A stretch of DNA of 64,000 nt from Azospirillum lipoferum (lineage in GTDB: Bacteria; Pseudomonadota; Alphaproteobacteria; Azospirillales; Azospirillaceae). Of the stretch, positions 45,317-53,347 are shown in pieces (within the stretch, counting starts at the first letter, position 1; each line of letters begins with the position of its first letter). The position numbers and the translations under genes were made by a program. The notes beneath the pieces are model-generated. The model saw only the letters and a list, made by a program, of their open reading frames with translations, did not search any database and was not told the origin of the DNA. Location of the stretch: positions 368,589-432,588 of the forward strand of contig NZ_JALJXJ010000006.1 in the NCBI RefSeq assembly GCF_024170005.1, read 5' to 3'.

Positions 45317-46402
45317 TCACTTCCCCTTCGCCGCGTCGTGGAAGGAGAAGTCGAACAGCGCGTCGACATCCACCGGCTCGGTGATCTGGTCCAGCGACTG
45401 CTGGAAGGTCTGCATCCGCTTGGTCGACTCCAGGATCACCCGCGGGTCGTCGACGAAGGTCGTGGCGTCGGAGGTCAACGCCGCCCGCATCACCTCGCGC
45501 TCGACCAGCCCCTTGCCGATGATGTCGGTCACCAGTTCGGCCGTGCGGTCCGGGTTGGACTTGGCGAAGGCGGTGGCGCGGATGTGCAGCCTCACCAGTT
45601 CGGCCACCGCGTCGCGGTTCTTCGCGATGGCCTCCTCGGTCACCACCAGCACGGCGCCCGGCTGCTTGGGAAACATGCTGCCGGCCTTGGCGATGATGGC
45701 GGCATCCTGGAGGCGCGACTGCACCAGCGTCAGGATCGGTTCCAGGATCGAGGCGCCGTCGATCGCCCCGCTCAGCAGCGCCTGCTGCAGGGGCTGTTCG
45801 CCCATGCCGACGATCTCGATGTCGTCGGGGGCGATGCGGGCGATCTCCGCCATCCAATAGCGCAGCACCGTGTCCGGCACCGACCCGGCCGGCAGCGAGC
45901 CGATCTTCGGCCGCCGGCCATTGGCGGCGCGGAAGGCCTTGATCCCCTCGGCCGGGCTGGAGACGCCGGCCATCGCCTTCACCAGCGGGCCACGGCCGAT
46001 CAGCGCCACCTGATCGATGACGTTGGCGGCGACGACCTTCAGCTTGACGCCCTTCGACCGGGCGATCATCGCCGGGCCGATGCCGACATAGGCGACGTCC
46101 AGCGTTCCCGACGCGAGCGCCTGGATCATCGCCGGCCCCGACTGGAAGCTGGTGGTCTGCAAGGCAAGCCCGGCCTCCGCGGCCCAACCCTCGCCCGTCA
46201 GCACATAGAGCTGCGTCATCGGGATGATCGGGATGTAGCCGACGCGCAGACCCGCCGCCGCAAAGGCGGGCAGCGACAGGGAGGTGGTGGCAGCGGCAAA
46301 GCCGAGCGCCGCTGCGCCCATCAGAAGATCACGCCGGTTGATCTGGGAGCCAATCTGACAGACGGGCTCGAAAAGCTGACTCGGCGGCGGGGTCTGCGGC
46401 AT
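45317..46402 (-). CDS. Tat-exported NitT/TauT-type ABC substrate-binding protein (orphan)
   Basis: 361 residues. A twin-arginine signal (INRRDLLMGAAALGFAAA, cleaved near PAFAAAG) precedes an SsuA/TauA-like fold: LRVGYIPIIPMTQLYVLTGE, SFQSGPAMIQALASGTLDVAYVGIGPAM, RPKIGSLPAGSVPDTVLRY and EPILTLVQSRL. Proteins of this family bind sulfonates, nitrate, aminopyrimidines or similar small ions. The ATG at 46402 has CAGGAG 7 bp upstream. No permease or ATPase gene lies nearby. The paired DsrE-like gene hints at a sulfur ligand, but this is inference. Confidence 0.87.
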   Translation of the reverse strand: MPQTPPPSQLFEPVCQIGSQINRRDLLMGAAALGFAAATTSLSLPAFAAAGLRVGYIPIIPMTQLYVLTGEGWAAEAGLALQTTSFQSGPAMIQALASGTLDVAYVGIGPAMIARSKGVKLKVVAANVIDQVALIGRGPLVKAMAGVSSPAEGIKAFRAANGRRPKIGSLPAGSVPDTVLRYWMAEIARIAPDDIEIVGMGEQPLQQALLSGAIDGASILEPILTLVQSRLQDAAIIAKAGSMFPKQPGAVLVVTEEAIAKNRDAVAELVRLHIRATAFAKSNPDRTAELVTDIIGKGLVEREVMRAALTSDATTFVDDPRVILESTKRMQTFQQSLDQITEPVDVDALFDFSFHDAAKGK

Positions 46403-46505
46403 GACGGTCTCCTGTTGCCGCACCACCCTAGTGCGCCGGGCGGTGAAATTCAATTCACGCCCGACCCCTGCAGGAGGAACCCTTATTTTACTAGAAATAC
46501 TTGTC

Positions 46506-47738
46506 TTACCCTTGGGCCAGCAGCCGCCGGCGGACCGGGCGGATCAGCCACAGGTTCAGCGCCAGACTGACCAGGGCCGCACCACCGATCACCCCGGCCA
46601 TCGGCAGCGCGCTGCCGTCGGCCATCAGCCCGACCGCCCAGCCGGACACGGCACCGCTGCTGAACTGCAACATGCCGGCAAGCGCCGACGCGGTGCCTGC
46701 CATCTGCGGGAAGGACTGCAATGCCCCGGCCATGGAATTGGCGAAACAGAAGCCGGTGACCGACATGAACAGGAACAGGCAGCCGACCAGCCCCCACAGC
46801 CCGCCCCAGCCGCCCAGCACGCAGGCGACCAGCAGGATACCGCTGGCGGCCGACAGCCAGACGCCGATCCGCAGCATCACGTCGGAACCGAACCGCATCA
46901 CCGCACGGCTGTTCAACGTGTTGACGATGATCATGCCGACGATGTTCAGTCCGAACAGAAAGCCGTAATTCTCCGGCCGCACGCCGAACAGCTCGATATA
47001 GACGAAGGGGGATCCGGAGATGAAGGCGAACATCCCCGCGTAAATGAAGGACGATCCCACCGCATAGCCGAGATAGCGGCGGTCGGTCAGCAGCTTGCGG
47101 TAGGACTCCGCCAGGACCATCGGGCGCAGGCTGGTGCGCCGCGTCTCCGGATGGGTTTCCGGCAGGCTGGCGAGCGCCAGCAGCGCCACCGCCCCGAAAG
47201 CCGCCTGGGCCCAGAAGATCCAGCGCCAGTTCGCCCACACCAGGATCTGGCCGCCGATCAGCGGTGCGATGATCGGGGCGGCCCCCATCACCAGCATCAT
47301 CATCGACAGGACGCTCGCCGCCCGGTCGCGCTCGAAGACGTCGCGGATCATGGCGCGGACCAGCACCGGCCCGGCACAGGCCCCCACCGCCTGCACGAAG
47401 CGCCAGGCCGCCAGATGCCCGACATCGACGGTCAGCGAACAGCCGACGCAGCCGATGGCGTACAGCAGGATGCCGGTCGCCACCGGAATTCGCCGGCCGA
47501 ACCGGTCGCTCAACGCCCCCCACAGCAGCTGCCCGACGCCGAAGCCCAGGAAGAAGGCCGACAGCGTCCACTGCACCTGATCCTGTGCCGCATGCAGCTC
47601 CCGGCCGATCGCCGGCATGCCGGGCAGATACATGTCGGTGCCCATCGGGCCGAACGACATCAGCACGCCCAGCGCCGCGATGAAGAACGGGCTTTCGGCA
47701 GGCGAAAGGGAACGGACGGCGGCAAGGCGCGCGAGCAT
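46506..47738 (-). CDS. Bcr/CflA-family MFS multidrug exporter
   Basis: 410 residues, 12 helices. MSFGPMGTDMYLPGMPAIGRE, TLSAFFLGFGVGQLLWGALSD, RFGRRIPVATGILLYAIGC and QAVGACAGPVLVRAMIRDVFERD are typical of the Bcr/CflA drug:proton antiporters, which export bicyclomycin, chloramphenicol or related compounds. The single-gene unit is divergent from the BMP-family gene, with a 259-bp intergenic region. Confidence 0.92.
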   Translation of the reverse strand: MLARLAAVRSLSPAESPFFIAALGVLMSFGPMGTDMYLPGMPAIGRELHAAQDQVQWTLSAFFLGFGVGQLLWGALSDRFGRRIPVATGILLYAIGCVGCSLTVDVGHLAAWRFVQAVGACAGPVLVRAMIRDVFERDRAASVLSMMMLVMGAAPIIAPLIGGQILVWANWRWIFWAQAAFGAVALLALASLPETHPETRRTSLRPMVLAESYRKLLTDRRYLGYAVGSSFIYAGMFAFISGSPFVYIELFGVRPENYGFLFGLNIVGMIIVNTLNSRAVMRFGSDVMLRIGVWLSAASGILLVACVLGGWGGLWGLVGCLFLFMSVTGFCFANSMAGALQSFPQMAGTASALAGMLQFSSGAVSGWAVGLMADGSALPMAGVIGGAALVSLALNLWLIRPVRRRLLAQG

Positions 47739-47997
47739 CGGAAGATCCGGATATGAAGGGCTGGGGAATTCGGCCGGACGGAGTCCGCAGCTTTTAAGCT
47801 GATCCCTTCACCGGCAGACGCAAAGTCCTGTCTCGGCATGGCAGCCTTGAGTAAGTCGCGACGTAACGCCGCCGCGACAATCTGTGTTTTGACCGATTCG
47901 TCGCAGTGGCGGCGCAACAAAATTCTGGTTCGGCCCGGTGATCCATGCCTAAAATTGAAACCGGATCACGGGCTTCCACTCAGCCAGAGGCCGCGCC

Positions 47998-49005
47998 ATG
48001 CCGCACCCCACCCGCCGGTCGGTCCTGTCCTTCGGTGCCGCCGGCACCGCGCTGGCGCTGCTGCCGCACCATTCGCACGCGGCGGCCATCCAGCCCGGCC
48101 TGTCCCCCGGGCTCATCTATGCAGCCGGGCAGAAATTCGACAAGAGCTTCAACGAGGGCGCCTTCGCCGGGGCGGAGCGGTTCCGGACGGCCACGGGCAT
48201 CGCCGTCGCCGAATATCTGCCCTCCACACCGGTGCAGTTCGATCAGGCGGCGGCTGCGCTGCTGCGCCGCGGGGTGACCGATCTGGTCGCCATCGGCTTC
48301 TACTATGCGACACCGCTGGCCCGGCTGGCCCCGGCCCACCCGGCGGTGCGCTTCACCCTGATCGATGCGGTGGCGGAGGGGCCGAACATCCGTTGCGTCA
48401 CCTTCAAGGAGCAGGAGGGATCCTTCCTGGTCGGCGTGCTGGCGGCACTGGCGTCGAAAAGCGGGACCGTCGGCTTCATCGGCGCGCTCGACATTCCGCT
48501 GATCCGGAAGTTCATCGCCGGCTTCGAACAGGGTGCCCGCCATGCCCGCGGCGACATCAAGGTTCTGGTGAATTTCGTCGGCACCACGCCGGCCGCCTTC
48601 AACGATCCCGCCACCGGGGCGGAGGTGGCGCGCAGCCAGTTCCAGCGTGGCGCCGACGTGGTGTTCGCCGGGGCCGGCGTGTCGAATTTCGGCATCTTCG
48701 CCGCGGCGAACGAGGGGCGGCGGCTGGCCATCGGCGTCGACAGCAACCAGAACTATCTCTATCCCGGCACCATCCTGACCTCGATGCTGAAGCGGGTCGA
48801 CCTGGCCGTGGAATCGAGTTTCGAGGCCGCCCGCCAGGGCAAATGGACGGCCGGCACGGTGGCGCTGGGCCTTGCCGACTCGGCGGTCGATTACGCGCTC
48901 GACGAAAACAACCGCGATCTGGTGACGACCGGGATGATCGAGGCGGTGGAGGCAGCCCGCCGCGGCATCGTTGCCGGCCGCATTCCGGTCGCCGACGGAA
49001 GCTGA
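47998..49005 (+). CDS. BMP-family (PnrA/nucleoside-type) substrate-binding protein with twin-arginine signal, orphan
   Basis: 335 residues. The leader MPHPTRRSVLSFGAAGTAL has a twin arginine and ends near HSHAAAI (~30). The mature part matches the basic membrane protein/PnrA family: GLIYAAGQKFDKSFNEGAFAGA, VAIGFYYATPLARLAP, FKEQEGSFLVGVLAALAS, GFIGALDIPLIRKFIAGFEQ and AIGVDSNQNYLYPGTILTSM. Such lipoprotein or soluble receptors feed nucleosides or purines to ABC importers. None of the transporter genes are adjacent. No lipobox Cys is seen at the cleavage region. Confidence 0.88.
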   Translation: MPHPTRRSVLSFGAAGTALALLPHHSHAAAIQPGLSPGLIYAAGQKFDKSFNEGAFAGAERFRTATGIAVAEYLPSTPVQFDQAAAALLRRGVTDLVAIGFYYATPLARLAPAHPAVRFTLIDAVAEGPNIRCVTFKEQEGSFLVGVLAALASKSGTVGFIGALDIPLIRKFIAGFEQGARHARGDIKVLVNFVGTTPAAFNDPATGAEVARSQFQRGADVVFAGAGVSNFGIFAAANEGRRLAIGVDSNQNYLYPGTILTSMLKRVDLAVESSFEAARQGKWTAGTVALGLADSAVDYALDENNRDLVTTGMIEAVEAARRGIVAGRIPVADGS

Positions 49006-49012
49006 GCCGCCC

Positions 49013-50206
49013 TTACGCCGGCGCCTCGAACGGCTGCCAGCCGCGGGCGGCGGACAGGTCGGCGCCCTTCAGGGTGGCGAAGCTGGTCTTGATCGCCGTC
49101 AGGTCGGTGCCGCGCAGCACCACGCCGGCAAGGCTGGCGTCGCGCAGGTCGGCACCGTTCAAGCGCGCCTTGGCGAAGCTGGTCGGCCACAGCCGGCTGC
49201 CGTCGCCGCTGAGGTCCACCTTGCGGAACTTGGCCCGCCACAGCTTGGCGCCGGCCAGATTGGCGCCCTCCAGATTGCAGCCGGACAGGTCGGCGCTGGT
49301 GAAGTCGGCATCGCGCAGGTCGCTGTAGGACAGATCGGCCATCATCAGCTTGGCGCCGGAGAAATCGGCCCCGCGCAGCCCGCAGAAGCGCATCACCGCC
49401 CCGCACAGCAGCTGGTTGGCGAAATTGTAGCCGCGCAGGTCGACCCGTTGCAGCTGGATGCGATCGCCCCCCTTGCCCAGCTTGTCGACCCAGATCTGGT
49501 GCTCGGCGATCAGTTCGCTCATCCGCGCGGCGGTGGTGGTCAGGCCGGTGCCGTCGACATCCACCCCATGCCGCTCCAGCGCCACGCGCAGCTCGTCGTT
49601 CAGCCGGGCGCCACACATCAGCACGCCGTCCAGCGTCGTCTTGCGCATGGTCGCCCCGGTCAGGTCGGCGCCGATCAGGATGGCGCCGCTGAGGTCGCTG
49701 CCGGTGAGATCGGCGCCGGACAGGTCGCTGCCGCTGAAGTCGCACTGCGCCATCCGGCAATCGGTCAGCACCGCCTGGGACAGGCTGCAGCCGACGAAGG
49801 TGGTGGTGCCGTCGGTGTTGCCGGCGGCCCGGAATTCGCCGCTGTCCAGCACCATGCCGCGGCGCAAATCGGCGCCCTGGAGGTTGGCGTTCAACAGCTT
49901 GGCGCCATCGACCCTGGCCCCGCGCAGGTCGGCCCCCTGCAACTGCGCCCCGGACAGATCGGCCTTCGACAGGTCGGCGCCATAGAGATCGGCCTTGGAC
50001 AGCAGCGTCCCGACCATCCGCGCCCGCGTAAGACTGGCCCCGGTCAGCTTGGCGCCCGACAGGTTGACACGGTTGAGGCCGAGCCCGGTCAGATCGTAGA
50101 AGCTGAGATTGGCGCGCCGCCCCTGCCCGGCGGCGTCGCGCAAAAGCCATTGCTGGTGCCGCACCAGCGCATCGCGAACCGCCCGAAGGTAGCGTTCATC
50201 CATCAT
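49013..50206 (-). CDS. Pentapeptide-repeat protein with two similar halves
   Basis: 397 residues, mostly A(D/N)LxG repeats (SKADLYGADLSKADLSGAQL, SGSDLSGADLTGSDLSGAIL) that fold as a right-handed quadrilateral helix. Two related lead-ins occur: VRHQQWLLRDAAGQGRRANL at ~15 and IAEHQIWVDKLGKGGDRIQL at ~235, each followed by a DLxG repeat block. The protein therefore looks like an internal duplication. It lacks a signal peptide and membrane helix. Functions of such proteins vary (DNA mimicry, scaffolds) and none can be assigned here. Convergent with the BMP gene, 7 bp apart. Confidence 0.88.
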   Translation of the reverse strand: MMDERYLRAVRDALVRHQQWLLRDAAGQGRRANLSFYDLTGLGLNRVNLSGAKLTGASLTRARMVGTLLSKADLYGADLSKADLSGAQLQGADLRGARVDGAKLLNANLQGADLRRGMVLDSGEFRAAGNTDGTTTFVGCSLSQAVLTDCRMAQCDFSGSDLSGADLTGSDLSGAILIGADLTGATMRKTTLDGVLMCGARLNDELRVALERHGVDVDGTGLTTTAARMSELIAEHQIWVDKLGKGGDRIQLQRVDLRGYNFANQLLCGAVMRFCGLRGADFSGAKLMMADLSYSDLRDADFTSADLSGCNLEGANLAGAKLWRAKFRKVDLSGDGSRLWPTSFAKARLNGADLRDASLAGVVLRGTDLTAIKTSFATLKGADLSAARGWQPFEAPA

Positions 50207-50486
50207 GCGGCGCGTCGTTGCCCCGGCATTTCCGCCCCGGACACGCTGTCCCGGACTGTCGGCGTCCGGGATATTACCGAATCCGGTTCAATTCCGGAAG
50301 GTGGCAACCTTCGGACCTTCGCCGAATCGGCAAGATTCTTTTGTCGCAGGAGCATTTCCTGTCGGACATAGACCGGACCGCCGGTCACGACCGCGTGATC
50401 TCAGCCTCCCCCGGCTTGGGTAGGGGGAATGGCGACCCAATATGGTGGGCTCGGAATACCAACCTTCTGCATGGGAGACCGGCGGC

Positions 50487-50918
50487 ATGCCCGAATCGGA
50501 CAAGACGCTATCGGCCAAAGGCGAGCAGGCCAAGAGTGAACAGGACTGGAAACGGGATCTGTCGCCCAACCAGTTCAAGGTGCTGCGCGAGCACGCCACC
50601 GAATATCCGGGAACCAGCCCGCTGAACGACGAGAAGCGCCGCGGCGTCTATCGCTGCGCCGGCTGTGGCCAGCCGCTCTATGCCAGCGCCACCAAATATG
50701 AGAGCGGGTCGGGCTGGCCCAGCTTCTGGGAGCCGCTGCCGGACGCCGTGGAGACCTCCACCGACTATAAGCTGGCCTATCCGCGCACCGAGGTCCATTG
50801 CGCCTCCTGCAAAGGACATCTCGGCCATGTCTTCGACGACGGGCCGCAGCCGACAGGCAAGCGCTATTGCATGAACGGCATCGCCATGAGCTTCGAGCCC
50901 GAAGGAAAGTCCGACTGA
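50487..50918 (+). CDS. msrB: Peptide-methionine (R)-S-oxide reductase
   Basis: 143 residues. Zinc cysteines occur in YRCAGCGQPLY and CASCKGHLGHVFDDGP. GSGWPSFWEPL is the family signature and the catalytic Cys is in KRYCMNGIAMSFE. It reduces methionine-R-sulfoxide in proteins using thioredoxin. The ATG at 50487 follows GGGAG; an earlier ATG at 50442 would add 15 residues. No signal peptide, so cytoplasmic. Single-gene unit. Confidence 0.95.
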   Translation: MPESDKTLSAKGEQAKSEQDWKRDLSPNQFKVLREHATEYPGTSPLNDEKRRGVYRCAGCGQPLYASATKYESGSGWPSFWEPLPDAVETSTDYKLAYPRTEVHCASCKGHLGHVFDDGPQPTGKRYCMNGIAMSFEPEGKSD

Positions 50919-50974
50919 CCAGCAGAACTATGACCGGCCGCCGGCTTTCCTTGGCCTGTTCGGCGTCCAGTCAT

Positions 50975-50999
50975 AAACCCTCCCAAAAAAGGCGGGTTT
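50975..50999 (+). terminator. Possible terminator after msrB
   Basis: AAACCCTCC and GGCGGGTTT can pair (one mismatch) around an A-rich loop, followed by TGCCCTTATTT. The hairpin is of moderate strength and lies 57 bp past the msrB stop. Confidence 0.4.
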
Positions 51000-51159
51000 G
51001 CCCTTATTTCGGCTAAAAATGACAACCCTGACACGGAGCGCGATGGTATGATCCGCTCCGTGCGACGGGTCGTCGCGGGGGCATCGCTGTCCTTCGCCTG
51101 CCGTGGCACCATGCGTCGACACATCGGCGCAGGCATTCGGTGCGGCTGGCGGAGGGCGA

Positions 51160-51723
51160 ATGGTCATTTCGGCCGAATTCCTGGGGATGCTGCTTCTGAT
51201 CGCCAGCGCCGCCGCGCTTGGACTGTCCATCGTCGTCGATGTCGGCCGCGTCAGCGCGGAAAAGACGCGCGAGGCGATGAACCAGCGCCAGTACGACAAG
51301 AAACGTGCAGCACTCGCCGAATGGCGCCAGAAGACGGAGCGCAAGCGTGTCGACCTGACCACGCTGCAAGCCCGTATGACCGAATTCAACGGCCGGCGCC
51401 AGAAGGCATTGACCGAGCTGCGGGCGCTGGAATTCTCCAAGATCGAACTGGTCCACGAACTGGGCGACCAGGACAATGACGGCGACATCTACTGGGCGCA
51501 GCTGGCGGCCGGTCCCAATTTCAACGAGTTGGACCGCAAGGACATCGTCTTCTCCCGCCAGATCTGGGAATACCGCAACGTCGCCCATATCGCCGCTCCG
51601 TCGGCCGAACAGGCCCATGCCACGGTGCGGACCAGCTTCTCCCAGCGCAACGGGCTGATCTGCTCGCCCGTGGTTCCCCTGGCGCTCGCCCCCGACCCGG
51701 AAGTCGAGGCCACAGCGGCATGA
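51160..51723 (+). CDS. Membrane-anchored coiled-coil protein, function unknown (first of a pair)
   Basis: 187 residues, family not recognised. One N-terminal helix (FLGMLLLIASAAALGLSIVV, ~5-26) is followed by a charged helical stretch (about 35-85: KTREAMNQRQYDKKRAALAE and on) with heptad character. A C-terminal globular part (~95-170) contains DQDNDGDIYWAQLAAGP and IVFSRQIWEYRNVAHI. The ATG at 51160 follows GGAGGG with short spacing. An upstream in-frame start at 51103 is less likely because the hydrophobic start would be buried. A related layout (one helix, coiled coil, small globular domain) is encoded 87 bp downstream, so the two probably work together, with the cytoplasmic part likely facing a partner or cargo. 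Confidence 0.75.
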   Translation: MVISAEFLGMLLLIASAAALGLSIVVDVGRVSAEKTREAMNQRQYDKKRAALAEWRQKTERKRVDLTTLQARMTEFNGRRQKALTELRALEFSKIELVHELGDQDNDGDIYWAQLAAGPNFNELDRKDIVFSRQIWEYRNVAHIAAPSAEQAHATVRTSFSQRNGLICSPVVPLALAPDPEVEATAA

Positions 51724-51764
51724 CTGGGGGCGGCATGACTGGGGGCGGCATGACTGAGGGCGGC
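51720..51764 (+). repeat. 15-bp tandem repeat, three copies
   Basis: ATGACTGGGGGCGGC is present at 51720-51734 and 51735-51749, with a third copy differing by one base (GAG for GGG) at 51750-51764. Each unit starts with an ATG and keeps the frame. The array begins inside the stop codon of the upstream coiled-coil gene. Confidence 0.9.
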
Positions 51765-51797
51765 ATGATCGGGAAACGCGTCAGGGGAGCAGTATGA
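51720..51797 (+). CDS. Tiny repeat-encoded ORF overlapping the upstream stop (leader-peptide-like candidate)
   Basis: A 25-codon frame starts at an ATG overlapping the TGA of the upstream gene (ATGA). It reads three MTGGG/MTEGG units, then MIGKRVRGAV and stops. It ends 13 bp before the downstream gene. No family is recognised and no ribosome binding site other than coupling is seen. It could be a coupling peptide, a spacer that arose by repeat slippage, or not translated at all. Confidence 0.25.
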   Translation: MTGGGMTGGGMTEGGMIGKRVRGAV

Positions 51798-51810
51798 TGG
51801 GGACGGCGCC

Positions 51811-52440
51811 ATGACCGGCATGATGCTGTATTTCGCGCTGGGCCTGATGGTGCTGACCGTCCTGTCCAACCGCTACTGGCGCCGCCAGCTGGTGGTGACG
51901 CGGATCGCCATGTCCAAGCTGAAGGACAAGGTGGAAGACGTGACCAAGGAGGTCGCCGACGTCGCCTCCGACTACGCCCAGCTGGCGCACCATCATGCGG
52001 AGATGGAAAAGCGGGTCCAGAAGGCGGAGATCGACATGCAGGCCGCCATTCTGGAACTGGACCAGAAGAAGTCGGCGGCCATGCAGCGCTACTTCGTCTT
52101 CGACCGCAACGAGCCGCGCCCCGGCCGCTTCTGGGAGGTCGCGGTGCGCTGCCACCCCATCGGCGTGAGCCTGTCCGACCAGCGGGGATATCGCGGCTGG
52201 ACCGGGGTCCGCCGCTTCCTGCTGATCGCCGACGGCGAGCGCGAGGCCCGCGAACGGGTCGCCGCCCGCTATCCGCGCAAGGCCGGCTTCGAGATCGTCG
52301 AGGTCGCCGGCTGCCGCCTGAACGGCCTGACCGTCAACCGCATTTCCGAACTCAGCACCTTCCGCAAGCCCGGCAAGCCGGAGGAGGACGGCGCAACTGC
52401 CGGCCGCCCGCAGCGCCGGACCTCGCCCGCGCAATCCTGA
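51811..52440 (+). CDS. Membrane-anchored coiled-coil protein, function unknown (second of a pair)
   Basis: 209 residues, not recognised. An N-terminal helix (MLYFALGLMVLTVLSNRYW, ~5-23) leads into a long predicted coiled coil (~30-95: SKLKDKVEDVTKEVADVASD, then HHHAEMEKRVQKAEIDMQAA). A compact domain with YFVFDRNEPRPGRFWEVAVR, GVRRFLLIADGEREARERVA and FEIVEVAGCRLNGLTVNRIS follows, and a basic, Pro-rich end. It repeats the architecture of the preceding protein. Both seem to be anchored in the inner membrane with the coiled coil on one side. Confidence 0.75.
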   Translation: MTGMMLYFALGLMVLTVLSNRYWRRQLVVTRIAMSKLKDKVEDVTKEVADVASDYAQLAHHHAEMEKRVQKAEIDMQAAILELDQKKSAAMQRYFVFDRNEPRPGRFWEVAVRCHPIGVSLSDQRGYRGWTGVRRFLLIADGEREARERVAARYPRKAGFEIVEVAGCRLNGLTVNRISELSTFRKPGKPEEDGATAGRPQRRTSPAQS

Positions 52441-52448
52441 AGTGCTGC

Positions 52449-53144
52449 CTAGTCCACTGCGGCCTGGAACATGTATCCCATGCCATGGACGGTGACGATG
52501 CGGGTGGGATCGGCCGGGTCCGGCTCGACCACCCGGCGCAGGCGGCGCACCAGCCGGTCGATGGAGCGGTCGTAGGGCACCGAATCGCCGCGCAAGGTCA
52601 GGTCGAGCAGGTCGTCGCGGCTCAGCACCCGCCCCGGATTCTCGACGAAGGCGGCAAGCAGCTCGAACTCTGCGGAGGTCAGCCGCGCATCCTCCCCGTC
52701 GGGGCCGCGCAGCCGGCGCTTGTCCAGATGCAGCTCCCACCCGTCGAACCGCTTCACCCGCCCGCCGGCGGGCCGGGTCGGCTTGGCGATGCGGCGCAGC
52801 AGGCTGCGGGTGCGGGCCAGGATCTCGCGCGGCTCGAACGGCTTGGTGATGTAGTCGTCGGCGCCCAGTTCCAGCCCGATCAGCCGGTCCATCCGGTCGG
52901 ACCGCCCGGTGATCAGGATGATCCCGATGTTGGAGGCCGCCCGCAGTTCGCGCGTCACCGCCAGACCGTCCTTGCCGGGGAGCCGGATATCCAGTAGCAG
53001 CAGGTCGATCCGCCCGCGCGCCAGCAGCGCCGACAGCTGATCGCCATCCCGCGCCAGCATCACCCGATAACCCTCCCCTTCCAGGTAGGCCTTCAGGGTC
53101 TCGCGGGTGATGGGATCGTCGTCGACCACCGCGATGGTGTGCAT
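52449..53144 (-). CDS. OmpR/PhoB-family response regulator
   Basis: 231 residues. The receiver has AVVDDD (acidic pocket 8-10), phosphorylation Asp52 in LLLDIRLPG, Thr/Ser switch LITGRS and Lys in ITKPFEPREI. A winged-helix domain (~130-231) contains LTSAEFELLAAFVENPGRVLS and the wing IVTVHGMGYMF. No sensor kinase gene is adjacent, so it is an orphan here. The TorR-like subfamily is likely. It diverges from the second MocR gene and may share the control region. Confidence 0.9.
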   Translation of the reverse strand: MHTIAVVDDDPITRETLKAYLEGEGYRVMLARDGDQLSALLARGRIDLLLLDIRLPGKDGLAVTRELRAASNIGIILITGRSDRMDRLIGLELGADDYITKPFEPREILARTRSLLRRIAKPTRPAGGRVKRFDGWELHLDKRRLRGPDGEDARLTSAEFELLAAFVENPGRVLSRDDLLDLTLRGDSVPYDRSIDRLVRRLRRVVEPDPADPTRIVTVHGMGYMFQAAVD

Positions 53145-53270
53145 TGTCCCCCGTACCGGACTGCGATGGGTGGCGGATTGTCTACCACACCCCACACCGA
53201 AGCTATCGGTTCCGGCAACCGGATACAAGGTGGAGTGTAACGGAACTGCGACAGGCAGTGGCAGATTGTT

Positions 53271-53332
53271 CTGTCCCGCACTACCCACCGATAGGGACAA
53301 TCGCGCGGACCTTGCCAGCAGCTCGGGACAAT
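53271..53332. promoter_or_regulatory. TGTCCC/GGGACA repeats upstream of the second MocR gene
   Basis: CTGTCCC at 53271-53277 (plus) and GGGACAAT at 53294-53301 and 53325-53332 (31 bp apart) contain the same hexamer in both orientations. TTGTCCC also occurs at 53144-53150 over the start of the divergent response regulator. A related hexamer array precedes the first MocR gene (10975-11030). Confidence 0.45.
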
Positions 53333-53347
53333 GCCACATTTGTCTCC

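Noticed and set aside
50294..50314. Inverted repeat (CCGGAAGGT/ACCTTCGG) before msrB
   Set aside because: Short stem with a bulge and no adjacent conserved element; could be chance in GC-rich DNA.
51489..51869. Minus-strand frame with HAAPSHAAPSHAA repeats
   Set aside because: It is the antisense reading of the 15-bp tandem repeat, not a gene.
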